The position numbers and the translations under genes were made by a program. The notes under the pieces were generated by a model that was not told the DNA's origin, did no database searches, and saw only the letters and a program-made list of their open reading frames with translations. From assembly GCF_015234515.1 (NCBI RefSeq), contig NZ_JADGMY010000014.1:62001-126000 (forward strand): a stretch of 64,000 nt of DNA. Direction: 5' to 3'. Below are positions 53,273 to 62,414 of the stretch, piece by piece. How positions within the stretch are numbered: the first letter of the stretch is position 1; every line of letters begins with the position of its first letter. The stretch comes from Cellulomonas sp. GTDB taxonomy: Bacteria; Actinomycetota; Actinomycetes; Actinomycetales; Cellulomonadaceae.

Positions 53273-54445
53273 GTGCTTCCCGTGACACCACCCACGACCG
53301 ATCTGCCCGCAGACCCGTCCGCCGCCGGGCTCGCACCGTACGACGCCGTCCTGCTCTACTCGTTCGGCGGCCCGAACGGCCCGGACGACGTCCTGCCGTT
53401 CCTGCGCAACGTGACCGCAGGCAAGAACATCCCGGACGAGCGCCTGGCCGAGGTCGCCGAGCACTACCACCACTTCGGGGGCCGCAGCCCCATCAACGAG
53501 CAGAACCTCGCGCTGCGGGCGGCCCTGCAGGACGAGCTGCGGCGCCGCGGTCTCGACGTCCCTGTCGTGTGGGGCAACCGCAACTGGGAGCCCTACACGC
53601 GCGACGCGCTCGCCGAGGCCCGCGCCGCGGGCGCGCGCCGGGTCGTGGCGCTCGTGACGTCGGCGTACTCGTCGTACTCCGGCTGCCGCCAGTACCGGGA
53701 GAACCTCTGGACGGCGCTGGACGAGGTCGCCACCGGCGACGGGGACGCGCTCGTGGTGGACAAGGTCCGCTCCTACTTCAACCACCCGGGCTTCGTCCAG
53801 GCCAACGTCGACGCGGTCGTCGAGGCGTACGAGGGCACGCCCACCGACGCCCCGTGGCCGCGCCTCGTGTTCGTCACGCACTCGATCCCCGACACGATGC
53901 AGGACGCGTCGACCGTCGCCGGTGCGTCGTACCGCGAGCAGCACCTGGACGTCGCGCGCACGGTGGCTGACGCGGCCTCGGGACGGCTCGGCCGTCGGGT
54001 CGAGTGGGACCTCGCGTACTGCTCCCGGTCGGGCCCGCCCAGCCAGCCGTGGCTCGAGCCCGACGTGAACGACCACCTCGCGGCACTCGCCGCCGCGGGC
54101 ACGACGTCCGTGGTGCTCTCGCCGATCGGCTTCGTCTCCGACCACATGGAGGTCGCGTTCGACCTCGACACGGAGGCGCTCGAGACCGCGCGCGAGCTCG
54201 GCATGACGGCCGTGCGGGCGGACTCCGTCGGCGTGCGCGAGCCCTTCGTGCGCGGCCTCGCCGACCTGCTGCTCGAGCGGGCGGCGATCGCGCGGGCCGA
54301 CGACGCGGGCCTGCCGCGCCCTGCCGAGGCGACGGTGGGCCAGCTGCCGCCGTTCCGTTCGGTCTGCGTGCCCGGGTGCTGCCGGATGCGCGACGGCGTC
54401 GACTCGGGCCGCCCGGCGGCCTGCTCGACGGACCCCTGGACCTGA
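53273..54445 (+). CDS. hemH: Ferrochelatase (coproporphyrin III type)
   Basis: A 390-residue ferrochelatase that inserts Fe2+ into coproporphyrin III in actinobacteria. VLLYSFGGPNGPDDVLPFL at the N-terminus, FVTHSIPDTMQD with the catalytic His, and SPIGFVSDHMEVAFDLDTEA are the core motifs. The C-terminal cluster CVPGCC plus the two other Cys residues (near 162 and 385) fits the [2Fe-2S] site of actinobacterial enzymes. GTG 53273 is used; GATGAT lies 6 nt upstream. HemQ follows 42 bp later, so the two form the last steps of haem synthesis. Confidence 0.93.
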   Translation: MLPVTPPTTDLPADPSAAGLAPYDAVLLYSFGGPNGPDDVLPFLRNVTAGKNIPDERLAEVAEHYHHFGGRSPINEQNLALRAALQDELRRRGLDVPVVWGNRNWEPYTRDALAEARAAGARRVVALVTSAYSSYSGCRQYRENLWTALDEVATGDGDALVVDKVRSYFNHPGFVQANVDAVVEAYEGTPTDAPWPRLVFVTHSIPDTMQDASTVAGASYREQHLDVARTVADAASGRLGRRVEWDLAYCSRSGPPSQPWLEPDVNDHLAALAAAGTTSVVLSPIGFVSDHMEVAFDLDTEALETARELGMTAVRADSVGVREPFVRGLADLLLERAAIARADDAGLPRPAEATVGQLPPFRSVCVPGCCRMRDGVDSGRPAACSTDPWT

Positions 54446-54487
54446 CGTCATCGCCGACGCCCCGCCCCACCCCACGACGGAGACCCT

Positions 54488-55198
54488 GTGACCACGCACG
54501 CGACCGCACCCGACACCGACGCCCTCAACACGACGATCCGCTACACGATGTGGTCGGTCTTCGCCGTCGACGGACCGCTGCCCGCCGACGCCGACGCCCG
54601 CGCCGGGGTCGTCGCGGACGCGCTGCGTGCGGTCGCGTCCGACGACGGGCTGGTCGTGCGGGGCTGGTACGACGTGGCGGGCCTGCGTGCGGACGCCGAC
54701 CTGATGGTCTGGTGGCACGCGGAGACCGTCGAGCAGGTGCAGGGCGCCTACCACCGGCTGCGGGCGAGCGCCCTCGGCGCGGTCCTCACACCCGTGTGGT
54801 CGGTCGTCGGCCTGCACCGCCCCGCCGAGTTCAACCGCGCGCACGTGCCGGCGTTCCTCGCCGGCGAGCCGGCGGGCGACTACGTGTGCGTCTACCCGTT
54901 CGTGCGGTCGTACGACTGGTACGTGCTGCCCGACGAGGAGCGGCGTCAGATGCTCCACGAGCACGGTGCCGCGGCCCGCGGGTACGCCGACGTGCGGGCC
55001 AACACCGTGGCGTCGTTCGCGCTGGGGGACTACGAGTGGCTGCTCGCGTTCGAGGCACCCGAGCTCCACCGCATCGTCGACCTCATGCGCGACCTGCGCG
55101 CGACGCAGGCCCGGCGGCACGTGCGCGAGGAGGTGCCGTTCTACACCGGCCCGCGCGTCGAGCTCGAGGAGTGGGCGCAGCGCCTGCCGCGCGCCTGA
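54488..55198 (+). CDS. hemQ: Coproheme decarboxylase HemQ (ChdC)
   Basis: A 236-residue chlorite-dismutase-family protein of the HemQ branch that turns coproheme into haem b. The N-terminal [10 protein letters not shown] and [20 protein letters not shown] segments and the C-terminal [16 protein letters not shown] are characteristic. [10 protein letters not shown] carries the catalytic Tyr of HemQ. It lacks the Arg-based chlorite dismutase active site. It lies directly downstream of ferrochelatase. Confidence 0.92.
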   Translation: MTTHATAPDTDALNTTIRYTMWSVFAVDGPLPADADARAGVVADALRAVASDDGLVVRGWYDVAGLRADADLMVWWHAETVEQVQGAYHRLRASALGAVLTPVWSVVGLHRPAEFNRAHVPAFLAGEPAGDYVCVYPFVRSYDWYVLPDEERRQMLHEHGAAARGYADVRANTVASFALGDYEWLLAFEAPELHRIVDLMRDLRATQARRHVREEVPFYTGPRVELEEWAQRLPRA

Positions 55199-55220
55199 GC
55201 GCGGGATGTCATGATCGAGC

Positions 55221-55634
55221 ATGCGTGATGACGGGCACGACCGGTCGACGTCCCTCGATCCCTCGGGCGAGGTCCCGGACGCCCCCTGGCTGCACGGGAC
55301 GTGGCGGGTCGTCCGCCTGGACGGTGCCGTGCCCGCCGCCGGCACTCACGGACCGCCGTGGCTCACCTTCGACGGCGACGGCGTCGTGTTCGGTCACGCC
55401 GGCGTCAACCGGGTCCGGGGGACGTGGCGGCTCGACGGCTCGGCGCTGACCTTCGGGCCGGTCGTCGCGACGCTCATGGCGGGCCCACCCGAGGCGACGG
55501 CGACCGAGCGGGCCGTGCTCGGCGTGCTCCAGGACGGTGCCACGGTGACGCCCGGCGACAGCGCGTTCACGCTGCGGACGGCCGCTGGGCGGACCGCCGA
55601 GCTGGTGCGCGCACCGGCTGACGGGCTGCGCTGA
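55221..55634 (+). CDS. META-domain (HslJ-like) protein
   Basis: A 137-residue protein with a META/HslJ-like domain: LHGTWRVVRLDGAVP, PWLTFDGDGVVFGHAGVNRVRGTWRLDGSALTFGPVVATLMAGPP. There is no signal peptide, so it is probably cytoplasmic. Function unknown; HslJ-like proteins are linked to stress and novobiocin resistance in E. coli. The ATG follows a CATGAT -10-like hexamer by 5 nt. It is probably co-transcribed with hemH-hemQ or leaderless. Confidence 0.85.
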   Translation: MRDDGHDRSTSLDPSGEVPDAPWLHGTWRVVRLDGAVPAAGTHGPPWLTFDGDGVVFGHAGVNRVRGTWRLDGSALTFGPVVATLMAGPPEATATERAVLGVLQDGATVTPGDSAFTLRTAAGRTAELVRAPADGLR

Positions 55635-55652
55635 CCCGCGCAGGGAGTCCGC

Positions 55653-56951
55653 TCAGGGGTACAGGCCGCGGATGAGGTGCGCCTCGGCCACGCGCCGCAC
55701 GCCGATCGTCATCGCGGCCTCCCGCAGCGTGACGGACTCGGCACGGGCGAGTGCGGACACCGCTGCGTGGCTCGCGAGCATCCGCTGCTCGAGCCGTTCG
55801 GCGATCTCTCCCTCGGTCCACCAGTACGCCTGGTTGGCCTGCACCCACTCGAAGTAGCTGACCACGACGCCTCCGGCGTTCGCCAGGATGTCGGGCACGA
55901 CGACGATGCCGCGCTCGGCCAGCACCCGGTCGCCCTCGCTGGTCGTCGGGCCGTTGGCGCCCTCGACGACCCAGCGCGCCTTGACGTTCGCCGCGGTCGT
56001 GCCGTCCAGCACACCCTCGACGGCGGCCGGGACCAGCAGGTCCACGTCGAGAGCCAGGAGCTCCGTGTTGCTCAGGGGCTCCGCGTCCGCGAACCCGGTG
56101 ACGGACCCGGTGCCGGCGACGTGCTCGAGGAGCGCCGGCAGGTCCAGGCCGTCGTCACGGCGCACGCCGCCGTGCTCGTCGCTGACCGCGACGACGCGGG
56201 CGCCGGCCTCGTGGAGCAGCCGCGCGGCGTGGGACCCGACCTTCCCGAAGCCCTGCACGGCCGCGGAGACCTCGGACAGCTCGACGCCGTCGGCGCGCAG
56301 CGCCGCGCGGGCCGTGTGGACGACGCCCTGCGACGTGGCCGTCGGGCGGCCGAGAGAGCCGCCGACCGCCAGGGGCTTGCCCGTCGTGACCGCCGGGATC
56401 GTGAACCCGCGGTTGACCGAGTACGTGTCCATGACCCAGGCCATGGTCTGCTCGCTCGTCCCGATGTCGGGCGCCATGATGTCCCGCTCCGGTCCGATCA
56501 TCGGCATGATCTCGCTCGTGTAGCGGCGGGTGATGCGTTCCAGCTCGGCTGACGAGTGCGCGTGCGGGTCGATCGTGACGCCGCCCTTCGCGCCACCGTA
56601 GGGGACGTCGACGACCGCACACTTCCACGTCATCCACATCGCGAGCGCACGGACCTCGTCGATGTCCACGCCGGGGGCGTATCGCAGCCCACCCTTGCCG
56701 GGACCGCGCGAGATGTTGTGCTGCACCCGGTAACCCGTGAAGACCCGCACGCGGCCGTCGTCGCGTCGCAGCGGGACGGCGACGCGCAGCTCACGACGCG
56801 GGGTCGCGAGCACCTCGTGCAGGTCGCTGTCGTAGCCGAGGATCTCGACCGCACGCGCCAGCTGGGCCTGTGCGGTCGCCAGGGGAGCGGTGCCGGGGTC
56901 GGGCTGGGCGGTCGCACCGTCGGGCGTCGGGGGAGAGGAGGGGAGGGCCAT
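55653..56951 (-). CDS. Glu/Leu/Phe/Val dehydrogenase family protein
   Basis: A 432-residue amino-acid dehydrogenase. The substrate-binding domain has GYRVQHNISRGPGKGGLRYAPGVD with the catalytic Lys in VPYGGAKGGV, and DIMAPDIGTSEQTMAWVMDTYS. The NAD(P) domain has VQGFGKVGSHAARLLHEAG. It most resembles glutamate dehydrogenase (GdhA/GudB type); it may serve nitrogen assimilation or glutamate breakdown. CAGGGT lies 5 nt before the ATG. Confidence 0.93.
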   Translation of the reverse strand: MALPSSPPTPDGATAQPDPGTAPLATAQAQLARAVEILGYDSDLHEVLATPRRELRVAVPLRRDDGRVRVFTGYRVQHNISRGPGKGGLRYAPGVDIDEVRALAMWMTWKCAVVDVPYGGAKGGVTIDPHAHSSAELERITRRYTSEIMPMIGPERDIMAPDIGTSEQTMAWVMDTYSVNRGFTIPAVTTGKPLAVGGSLGRPTATSQGVVHTARAALRADGVELSEVSAAVQGFGKVGSHAARLLHEAGARVVAVSDEHGGVRRDDGLDLPALLEHVAGTGSVTGFADAEPLSNTELLALDVDLLVPAAVEGVLDGTTAANVKARWVVEGANGPTTSEGDRVLAERGIVVVPDILANAGGVVVSYFEWVQANQAYWWTEGEIAERLEQRMLASHAAVSALARAESVTLREAAMTIGVRRVAEAHLIRGLYP

Positions 56952-56986
56952 GCCCCACCCTGGCACGTCGACCGGCGCCCCACCCG

Positions 56987-57496
56987 TCAACACAGCCGGA
57001 CGTCCGTGACCCACCGGACGATGTCGCCGCCCAGGTGGCGGCTGTGCCGTGCCGGCACCACCACGCACGATCCGAGCGAGTCGTCGGCGTGCACCGGGGC
57101 GACGGACAGGTCGGTGGAGCGGCAGTTGACCACACGGGCGGACCACGGCGACGGGAACGCCAGGTAGTACGACGAGACGTGGTCGCACCACGCCTCGGCG
57201 TCGTCGATGGCGGCCGACGTGGCGACGTCGTCCTGGTCCGCCACGGACGCACGGTCCCTCACCGTCGTGTCTGCTGCGGTCGGTGCGCGGGGCGCGACAT
57301 CACGCGCGGTGGCAGCCGTCAGGAGAGCGGTCGCCGCGGCCGCCACCACTGCGAGGGCGAGCCTGCCACGGTGGTGCGCGCGGGCTCCCCGGTCGGCGAG
57401 CAGACGCTCGCGGCGGCTGGTCGCTGCTGCGTCGCGCTCCGGGTGACGCGCGGCCGCGGGCACGTCGTGCTCACCGGGACGGGGGGTACGGAGCAT
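56987..57496 (-). CDS. Hypothetical single-pass protein with four extracytoplasmic cysteines
   Basis: An unrecognised 169-residue protein. A basic N-terminus (about 1-50) precedes one hydrophobic segment (LALAVVAAAATALLTAAT, near 55-72), then an outside part with four Cys (near 110, 132, 151 and the last residue) that could form disulfides. The ATG at 57496 follows GAGGAGAC. A promoter TTGACA-N17-CATGGT (57594-57566) precedes it. No function is proposed. Confidence 0.6.
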   Translation of the reverse strand: MLRTPRPGEHDVPAAARHPERDAAATSRRERLLADRGARAHHRGRLALAVVAAAATALLTAATARDVAPRAPTAADTTVRDRASVADQDDVATSAAIDDAEAWCDHVSSYYLAFPSPWSARVVNCRSTDLSVAPVHADDSLGSCVVVPARHSRHLGGDIVRWVTDVRLC

Positions 57497-57565
57497 GGCG
57501 TCTCCTCTCGGCTCCCGCCGAGGCGCTGACGGGAGCGCCACACTCCGTTGTGCGGCGCCGCGACC

Positions 57566-57605
57566 ACCATGGCGTGGTGACGTCGGGCTGTCAAGAATTG
57601 ACAGC
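57566..57605. promoter_or_regulatory. Promoter and palindrome upstream of the cysteine-containing protein
   Basis: GCTGTCAA-GAA-TTGACAGC (57587-57605) is a perfect 8-bp-arm palindrome carrying a consensus -35 (TTGACA) on each strand. On the minus strand, TTGACA (57594-57589) is followed after 17 bp by CATGGT (57571-57566), which can drive the gene at 56987. A repressor bound to the palindrome would cover the -35. Confidence 0.5.
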
Positions 57606-57652
57606 ACTAGGTCAGCGCGAGTACTGACTCGCCCCGGGCCGGCGCCGGGAGA

Positions 57653-58693
57653 TCACGCGGACGCGCGCACCACGAGCTCCGGCGCGAAGATCAGCGGCTC
57701 CCTGTCCGGGGCTCCGTGCAGCTGGTCCAGCAGTCGCGCACCGGCCGCGCGGGCCATCGCGACCACCGGCTGGATGACGCTCGTCAGCGGCGGCGTCGTC
57801 GACGCGGCCACACCGAGGTTGTCGTAGCCCACGATCGCCACGTCTCCCGGGACGTCACGCCCGAGCTCGGCGAGGACCCCGAGCGCGCCGGTGGCCATGA
57901 GGTCGGAGGCGATGAAGATGCCGTCGACGTCGGGGAAGCGTGTGAGCAGGTCGCGCGCCGCGTGCGCACCCGAGGTGATGGTGAAGTCGCCGTGCACGAC
58001 CGCCGACTGGTCCAGGCCGGAGGCCTCCATCGCCAGCCGCCACCCGGCGAGCCGGTCGATGCCGGCGGACATGTCCTGCGGTCCGGCGATGGTCGCGATG
58101 CGACGGCACCCCCGGTCGATGAGGTGCTGGGTGGCCAGCCGCCCACCCTCGGTGTTGTCCGTGTCGACGTACTGGACGTCCTCGTCCGAGGCCGACAGCG
58201 GCCGCCCGACGAAGACGTTGGGCACCCGCGACGTCAGGAGCGCCCGGTCGAGCTCGTCGTCGCGGTGGTGCGACACGACGATGGCGCCGTCCACGTGACC
58301 GTTGCGCAGGTAGCGGATCGTCCGCTCGCTCTCGCCCGGACGGGCGATGACGAGCACGACCTGGATGTCCGAGTCGGCGAGCGACGTGCTCAGGCCGTTG
58401 AGCGTGCCCGCGAAGAACGGGTCGGACAGCACGCGCTCGTCGGGCTCGGGGACGACGAGTGCGATCGAGTCGGTGCGTCGCGTGACGAGCGAGCGCGCCG
58501 CGCGGTTGGGCGTGTAGCCGAGGTCGGAGACGGCGGCCTCGACGGCGGACAGCGCCTCGGGGGAGACCCGCAGCCCGCCGTTGATGGCGCGTGACGCCGT
58601 CGACCGGGAGACGCCTGCGCGTTCGGCGACCTGCTCGAGCGTGGGTGCGTTCGGGCGTGCGAGGTCCGTGCGGGTCGGGACGATGTCGACCAC
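57653..58693 (-). CDS. LacI-family regulator, CelR-like
   Basis: A 346-residue LacI-family repressor. Helix-turn-helix TLEQVAERAGVSRSTASRAINGG (about 18-40) and hinge helix region NRAARSLVTRRTDS, then a periplasmic-binding-protein-like sugar domain. It is encoded downstream of the cello-oligosaccharide ABC genes. CelR-type repressors of this group bind TGGGAGCGCTCCCA, and two close matches lie in front of cebE, so cellobiose-responsive control is likely by inference. GGAGGGG precedes the GTG. Confidence 0.88.
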   Translation of the reverse strand: MVDIVPTRTDLARPNAPTLEQVAERAGVSRSTASRAINGGLRVSPEALSAVEAAVSDLGYTPNRAARSLVTRRTDSIALVVPEPDERVLSDPFFAGTLNGLSTSLADSDIQVVLVIARPGESERTIRYLRNGHVDGAIVVSHHRDDELDRALLTSRVPNVFVGRPLSASDEDVQYVDTDNTEGGRLATQHLIDRGCRRIATIAGPQDMSAGIDRLAGWRLAMEASGLDQSAVVHGDFTITSGAHAARDLLTRFPDVDGIFIASDLMATGALGVLAELGRDVPGDVAIVGYDNLGVAASTTPPLTSVIQPVVAMARAAGARLLDQLHGAPDREPLIFAPELVVRASA

Positions 58694-58804
58694 CTTTGGT
58701 CATCCCCTCCTGTGGCTGCCGGGCAGCGTGGACGTTCTTGCGGCCCGGGGCACCGTGAAGCTACCGCGCACGATGCGCAGGTTACCTGGTGCCGAGCTGG
58801 TGGG

Positions 58805-58842
58805 CCGTGGTCGGGCGCTCGGGAGTGTGCGCCCGACCACGG
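58805..58842 (-). terminator. Terminator after cebG
   Basis: A perfect 13-bp stem (CCGTGGTCGGGCG with its complement) and a 12-nt loop, 10 bp after the cebG stop. It separates the transporter transcript from the regulator gene. Confidence 0.7.
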
Positions 58843-58851
58843 TGCAGGGCA

Positions 58852-59763
58852 TCAGCCCTTCACGGCTCCCGCCATGATCCCGGCGACCAGCTGGCGCCCG
58901 GCAAAGATGAACAGCACGATCAGCGGCAGCGTGACGAGGAACACGCCCGCCATGACGAGCGAGTAGTCGACGAAGTAGTTCGCCTGGAGCAGACGGACCG
59001 CGACCGGCAGCGTCGGGTTCTCCGGGTTGAGGACGATCGACGGCCAGAAGAAGTTCGTCCACTGGGTGACGAACGTGAACAGCGCCAGCATCGCCATGGC
59101 CGGCCGTGCCGACGGCATGGCGATCGACCAGAACGTCCGCAGCATCGACGCCCCGTCGACACGGGCGGCCTCGATGAGCTCGTAGGGCAGTGCCTCCTGG
59201 AGGTACTGGGTCATCCAGAAGACGCCGAACGCCGTGACGAGCGCCGGCACGATGACCGCCTGCAGCGTCCCGATCCACCCGATCTTCGCCATGATGATGT
59301 AGAGCGGGATGACGCCGAGCTGCGTCGGCACCGCCATGGTGGCGATGACGAACACGAGCAGCGGCCCGCGCCCCCGGAAGTTGAGCTTCGCGAACGAGAA
59401 CCCGGCGAGCGTCGAGAACAGCACCGTGGCGGCCGCCGTGATCAGCGAGACCAGGAGCGAGTTCCGGAACGCCTTCCAGAAGTCGAAGGCGTCGGAGTTG
59501 ATGACCTTCGAGAAGTTGTCGAAGAGACTCGCGTCGGGCACCAGCTGCGGCAACGGGCTCTGCGCGAGGCTCACGGGGTCGGACGACCCCAGGAGCAGCG
59601 TGTAGTAGATCGGGCCGATGCCGATGAGCACGGCCGCGCCCAGGAGCACGTACGTGACCACGCCCGGACGCCGGTTGTAACCGCCGGTCTTCCCGCGACG
59701 GCTGCTGGCCGCCTTGGCCGCCCTGGGTCCGGCGGTCTGGTGGATGACGGGGACGGAGCTCAT
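58852..59763 (-). CDS. cebG: Cello-oligosaccharide ABC permease, CebG-like
   Basis: A 303-residue inner-membrane permease with six transmembrane segments and the EAA loop ELIEAARVDGASMLRTFWSIAMPSARPA near residue 205. Paired with cebF (ATGA overlap, 59760-59763). It belongs to the CUT1 sugar importer family; no ATPase gene is in this operon, as in actinobacteria where a shared MsiK supplies it. The N-terminal ~30 residues are basic and cytoplasmic. Confidence 0.9.
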   Translation of the reverse strand: MSSVPVIHQTAGPRAAKAASSRRGKTGGYNRRPGVVTYVLLGAAVLIGIGPIYYTLLLGSSDPVSLAQSPLPQLVPDASLFDNFSKVINSDAFDFWKAFRNSLLVSLITAAATVLFSTLAGFSFAKLNFRGRGPLLVFVIATMAVPTQLGVIPLYIIMAKIGWIGTLQAVIVPALVTAFGVFWMTQYLQEALPYELIEAARVDGASMLRTFWSIAMPSARPAMAMLALFTFVTQWTNFFWPSIVLNPENPTLPVAVRLLQANYFVDYSLVMAGVFLVTLPLIVLFIFAGRQLVAGIMAGAVKG

Positions 59764-60791
59764 GCCGACCTCCTCGAGCTACGCGCAGCGGCACGGCGCT
59801 GGCGACGGGATGGACGGCCGGTCCCTGCGGACGAGATCCGGTTCGTGATCGCGAAGTTCGCCAGGCCGATGATGACGACGACGATGAAGAGGAGCCACGC
59901 GACCGCTGCCGCCCTGCCGAGGTTGCGCTGGGTGCCCCAGCCGACGTCGTAGAGGTAGAGCGTCGTGGTCATCCACTGCTGCGAGGCGCCGCCACGGCCC
60001 TGGGCGTCGAACACGCGCGGCTCGTCGAAGATCTGCAGGCCGCCGATGGTGGAGGTGAGGATGACGAAGATCACCGTGGCGCGGATCTGCGGGACCGTCA
60101 CCGAGAAGAACTGCCGAACGCGGCCGGCGCCGTCGATGATCGCGGCCTCGTACAGCTCACGCGGGACGGCCTGCATGGCCGCGAGGAAGATCAGGGTGTT
60201 GTACCCGGTCCAGCGGAAGTTCACCATCGAGGCGATGGCCACGTGGCTCGCGAGGGGGTCGACGTGCCACCGGATGGGGTCGACCCCGAACGCGCCGAGC
60301 CAGCTGTTGATGAGGCCGGACTGGTCGGCGAACATGCGCCCGAAGATGAGGCCCACGGCCACGGGGGCGACGACGTACGGGAGCAGCACGCCCATGCGCC
60401 AGAAGGTCTTGGCGCGCAGGTTCTGGTCGAGGAGAGCCGCCAGCACGATCGCCACCAGCACCTGCGGCACCGACGAGAGCGCGAAGATCGAGAACGTGTT
60501 GCGCAGCGACTTCCAGAAGGTCGCCTGCCCGAGCACGTCGGTGTAGTTCTGCAACCCGATGAAGTCGCCCTGACCGCCCAGCAGCTTCCAGTCGTACACC
60601 GACACGAACGCCGTGTAGATGAGCGGGAACAGGCCGGTGATGGCGAAGATGATGAAGAAGGGGGAGATGTACAGGTACGGGGAGAGCTTGACGTCCCAGC
60701 GGGAGAGCCGCTGGGAGAAGCCGACCCGTCGCGGCGCACGTGGCGCGCCTTGTGGCGCTGACCGCGTGGGCGCGGGTGACTTGACGGACAT
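59760..60791 (-). CDS. cebF: Cello-oligosaccharide ABC permease, CebF-like
   Basis: A 343-residue CUT1 permease with six hydrophobic segments starting YISPFFIIFAITGLFPLIYTAFVSVYDW, and an EAA loop ELYEAAIIDGAGRVRQFFSVTVPQIRAT near 220. A long basic C-terminal tail follows TM6. It starts 147 bp after cebE; two hairpins fill that gap, probably letting cebE be made in excess of the permeases. Confidence 0.9.
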   Translation of the reverse strand: MSVKSPAPTRSAPQGAPRAPRRVGFSQRLSRWDVKLSPYLYISPFFIIFAITGLFPLIYTAFVSVYDWKLLGGQGDFIGLQNYTDVLGQATFWKSLRNTFSIFALSSVPQVLVAIVLAALLDQNLRAKTFWRMGVLLPYVVAPVAVGLIFGRMFADQSGLINSWLGAFGVDPIRWHVDPLASHVAIASMVNFRWTGYNTLIFLAAMQAVPRELYEAAIIDGAGRVRQFFSVTVPQIRATVIFVILTSTIGGLQIFDEPRVFDAQGRGGASQQWMTTTLYLYDVGWGTQRNLGRAAAVAWLLFIVVVIIGLANFAITNRISSAGTGRPSRRQRRAAARSSRRSA

Positions 60792-60853
60792 GACGGACCT
60801 CGCGTGGGGAGCCGGGACTCAGGGCCGCGTCCTGCCGGCGGCCCTCGGACGTC

Positions 60854-60922
60854 GGTGGCGGTGATCGCGTACCGCCACCTGAGGACCGGCCGGGGACGTC
60901 GGTGGACGTCCCCGGCCGGTCC
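60854..60922 (-). promoter_or_regulatory. Two tandem hairpins between cebE and cebF
   Basis: Stem 1: GGACCGGCCGGGGACGTC (60883-60900) with its exact complement at 60905-60922, 18 bp with a GGTG loop. Stem 2: GGTGGCGGT (60854-60862) with ACCGCCACC (60871-60879), 9 bp. These are placed to stabilise the cebE part of the mRNA or cause partial termination. Confidence 0.7.
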
Positions 60923-60937
60923 GGGTGAGTCAGAGAC

Positions 60938-62248
60938 TCAGAGACCCAGGCTGTCGAACGCCGAGACTGCGCCCTGCCAGCCCGCCGCGGGGTCCTCGCT
61001 CTTGTCGACGTCCACGCGGGCGAGCGCGTCGGTCACCGTCTGGTGGATCTGGAAGTAGTTCGGGCCCTTGAACTGGGTCACCGAGATCGCTGCAGCGCGG
61101 TTCGCGAAGATCTCGCCGACCGGTGCGTCGTTGAAGAACTCGTTCGTGGCGGACTTGAGGTCCTCGGACTCCCACGCCTCGACCTGGCTCGGGAAGGTGC
61201 CCGCGTTCTCGAACGCCTTGACCTGCGTCTCGGGCGACGTGAGCCACGCGGCCAGCTTCTTGGCCTCCTCGACGTTCTTGCCCGAGGCGGGCACCGTCAG
61301 GTACGAGCCACCCCAGTTACCGCCACCGCCGGGGAAGACGTCGGCGACGTCCCAACCGGTGACACCGCCCGCGCGCTCCTCGATCGGGCCGGTCATCCAG
61401 GCGGGGCACAGCATCGTCGCGAAGCCGTTGCTCTGGAACGCGGCGTCCCAGTCGGGGCTCCACTGCGTGAGACCGGCCGACAGGTCGGCGGACGCCGCGG
61501 TGACCTGGTCGAACAGGTCCTTGATCTCCGTGTTGTCACCGAGGGACTTCGGCGTGCCGTCGCTCTCCTCGTACGGGTTCTCGACCTGGTTGACCATGCC
61601 CTGGAACGTGGCGGACGCCGAGTCGAACCACGCGACGTCGGGCGAGGCGGCGGTGAACGTGCGGCCGACCTCGAAGTACTTGTCCCACGTGGCGCCCTCG
61701 CCGCCGAGCAGCTCGGCGACCTCCGCGCGGTCGGTGGGCAGGCCGGCGGCCTCGAACAGGTCGGCGCGGTAGCAGATGCCCTCGGGGCCGATGTCCGTGC
61801 CGTAGCCGATGAGGCGGCCGTCCTCGGACGTCGCGGCCTCCTGCTTCCAGGTCTCCCAGCGGCCCTCGACCGACGGGTCGGTCAGGTCCTCGAAGGCGTC
61901 GGCACTGGTGAGCAGCTCGGGCAGCCAGTCGACCTCGATGGCCTCGACGTCGGCGAGACCGGCACCGCCGGCTGCGAGCTTCGTCGTGAGGTTGGTGCGG
62001 GCGTCGGCCGACTCGGCGGCGCGCGTCTGCTTGACCGTGACGTTCGGGTTCGCCTCGGTGTACTCGGCGAGCAGCTCGTCGGTGTAGCCGAAGTTGTTGA
62101 ACGTCGCGACGGTGAGCGTGACCTTGCTGTCGCCGCTCGCTGCGTCGTCGTCGGCCTCGCTGCTCTCACCGGAGCAGGCGGTGCTGAGCAGCGAGATGCT
62201 CATGACGCCAGCGGCGAGCGCCCACGCCTTGCGTGTGGTCTTGCGCAC
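60938..62248 (-). CDS. cebE: Cello-oligosaccharide-binding lipoprotein, CebE-like
   Basis: A 436-residue extracellular solute-binding protein. Signal peptide with lipobox LLSTAC (Cys near residue 25), then ADLFEAAGLPTD, WDKYFEVGRTF and VTGWDVADVFPGGGGNWGGSYLTVP, which are CebE-like. It captures cello-oligosaccharides and delivers them to CebFG. The GTG at 62248 follows GGGAG. A TTGACA promoter and two CelR-like operators lie upstream. Sugar specificity is by resemblance plus operator type. Confidence 0.9.
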   Translation of the reverse strand: MRKTTRKAWALAAGVMSISLLSTACSGESSEADDDAASGDSKVTLTVATFNNFGYTDELLAEYTEANPNVTVKQTRAAESADARTNLTTKLAAGGAGLADVEAIEVDWLPELLTSADAFEDLTDPSVEGRWETWKQEAATSEDGRLIGYGTDIGPEGICYRADLFEAAGLPTDRAEVAELLGGEGATWDKYFEVGRTFTAASPDVAWFDSASATFQGMVNQVENPYEESDGTPKSLGDNTEIKDLFDQVTAASADLSAGLTQWSPDWDAAFQSNGFATMLCPAWMTGPIEERAGGVTGWDVADVFPGGGGNWGGSYLTVPASGKNVEEAKKLAAWLTSPETQVKAFENAGTFPSQVEAWESEDLKSATNEFFNDAPVGEIFANRAAAISVTQFKGPNYFQIHQTVTDALARVDVDKSEDPAAGWQGAVSAFDSLGL

Positions 62249-62363
62249 AATGACTCCCTTGTCAGTCGGACGGCTGCGTCGCCGTACACCTTGTCCGCGT
62301 CCCGCCCGCCGACCGATTCCGGCCGGGACGAGCGTCGCGCGTTGGGGCTGTCGAGCCCCGACG

Positions 62364-62401
62364 TGGGTGCGCTCCCGTGACATCTCGCGGGAGCGTTCCC
62401 A
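62364..62401. promoter_or_regulatory. Two CelR-type operators
   Basis: TGGGTGCGCTCCCG (62364-62377) and CGGGAGCGTTCCCA (62388-62401) each differ at two positions from the CelR palindrome TGGGAGCGCTCCCA. Their centres are 24 bp apart, and they lie just downstream of the predicted cebE start site, where a bound repressor would block transcription. Confidence 0.65.
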
Positions 62402-62414
62402 CGCACTGCGGGAC

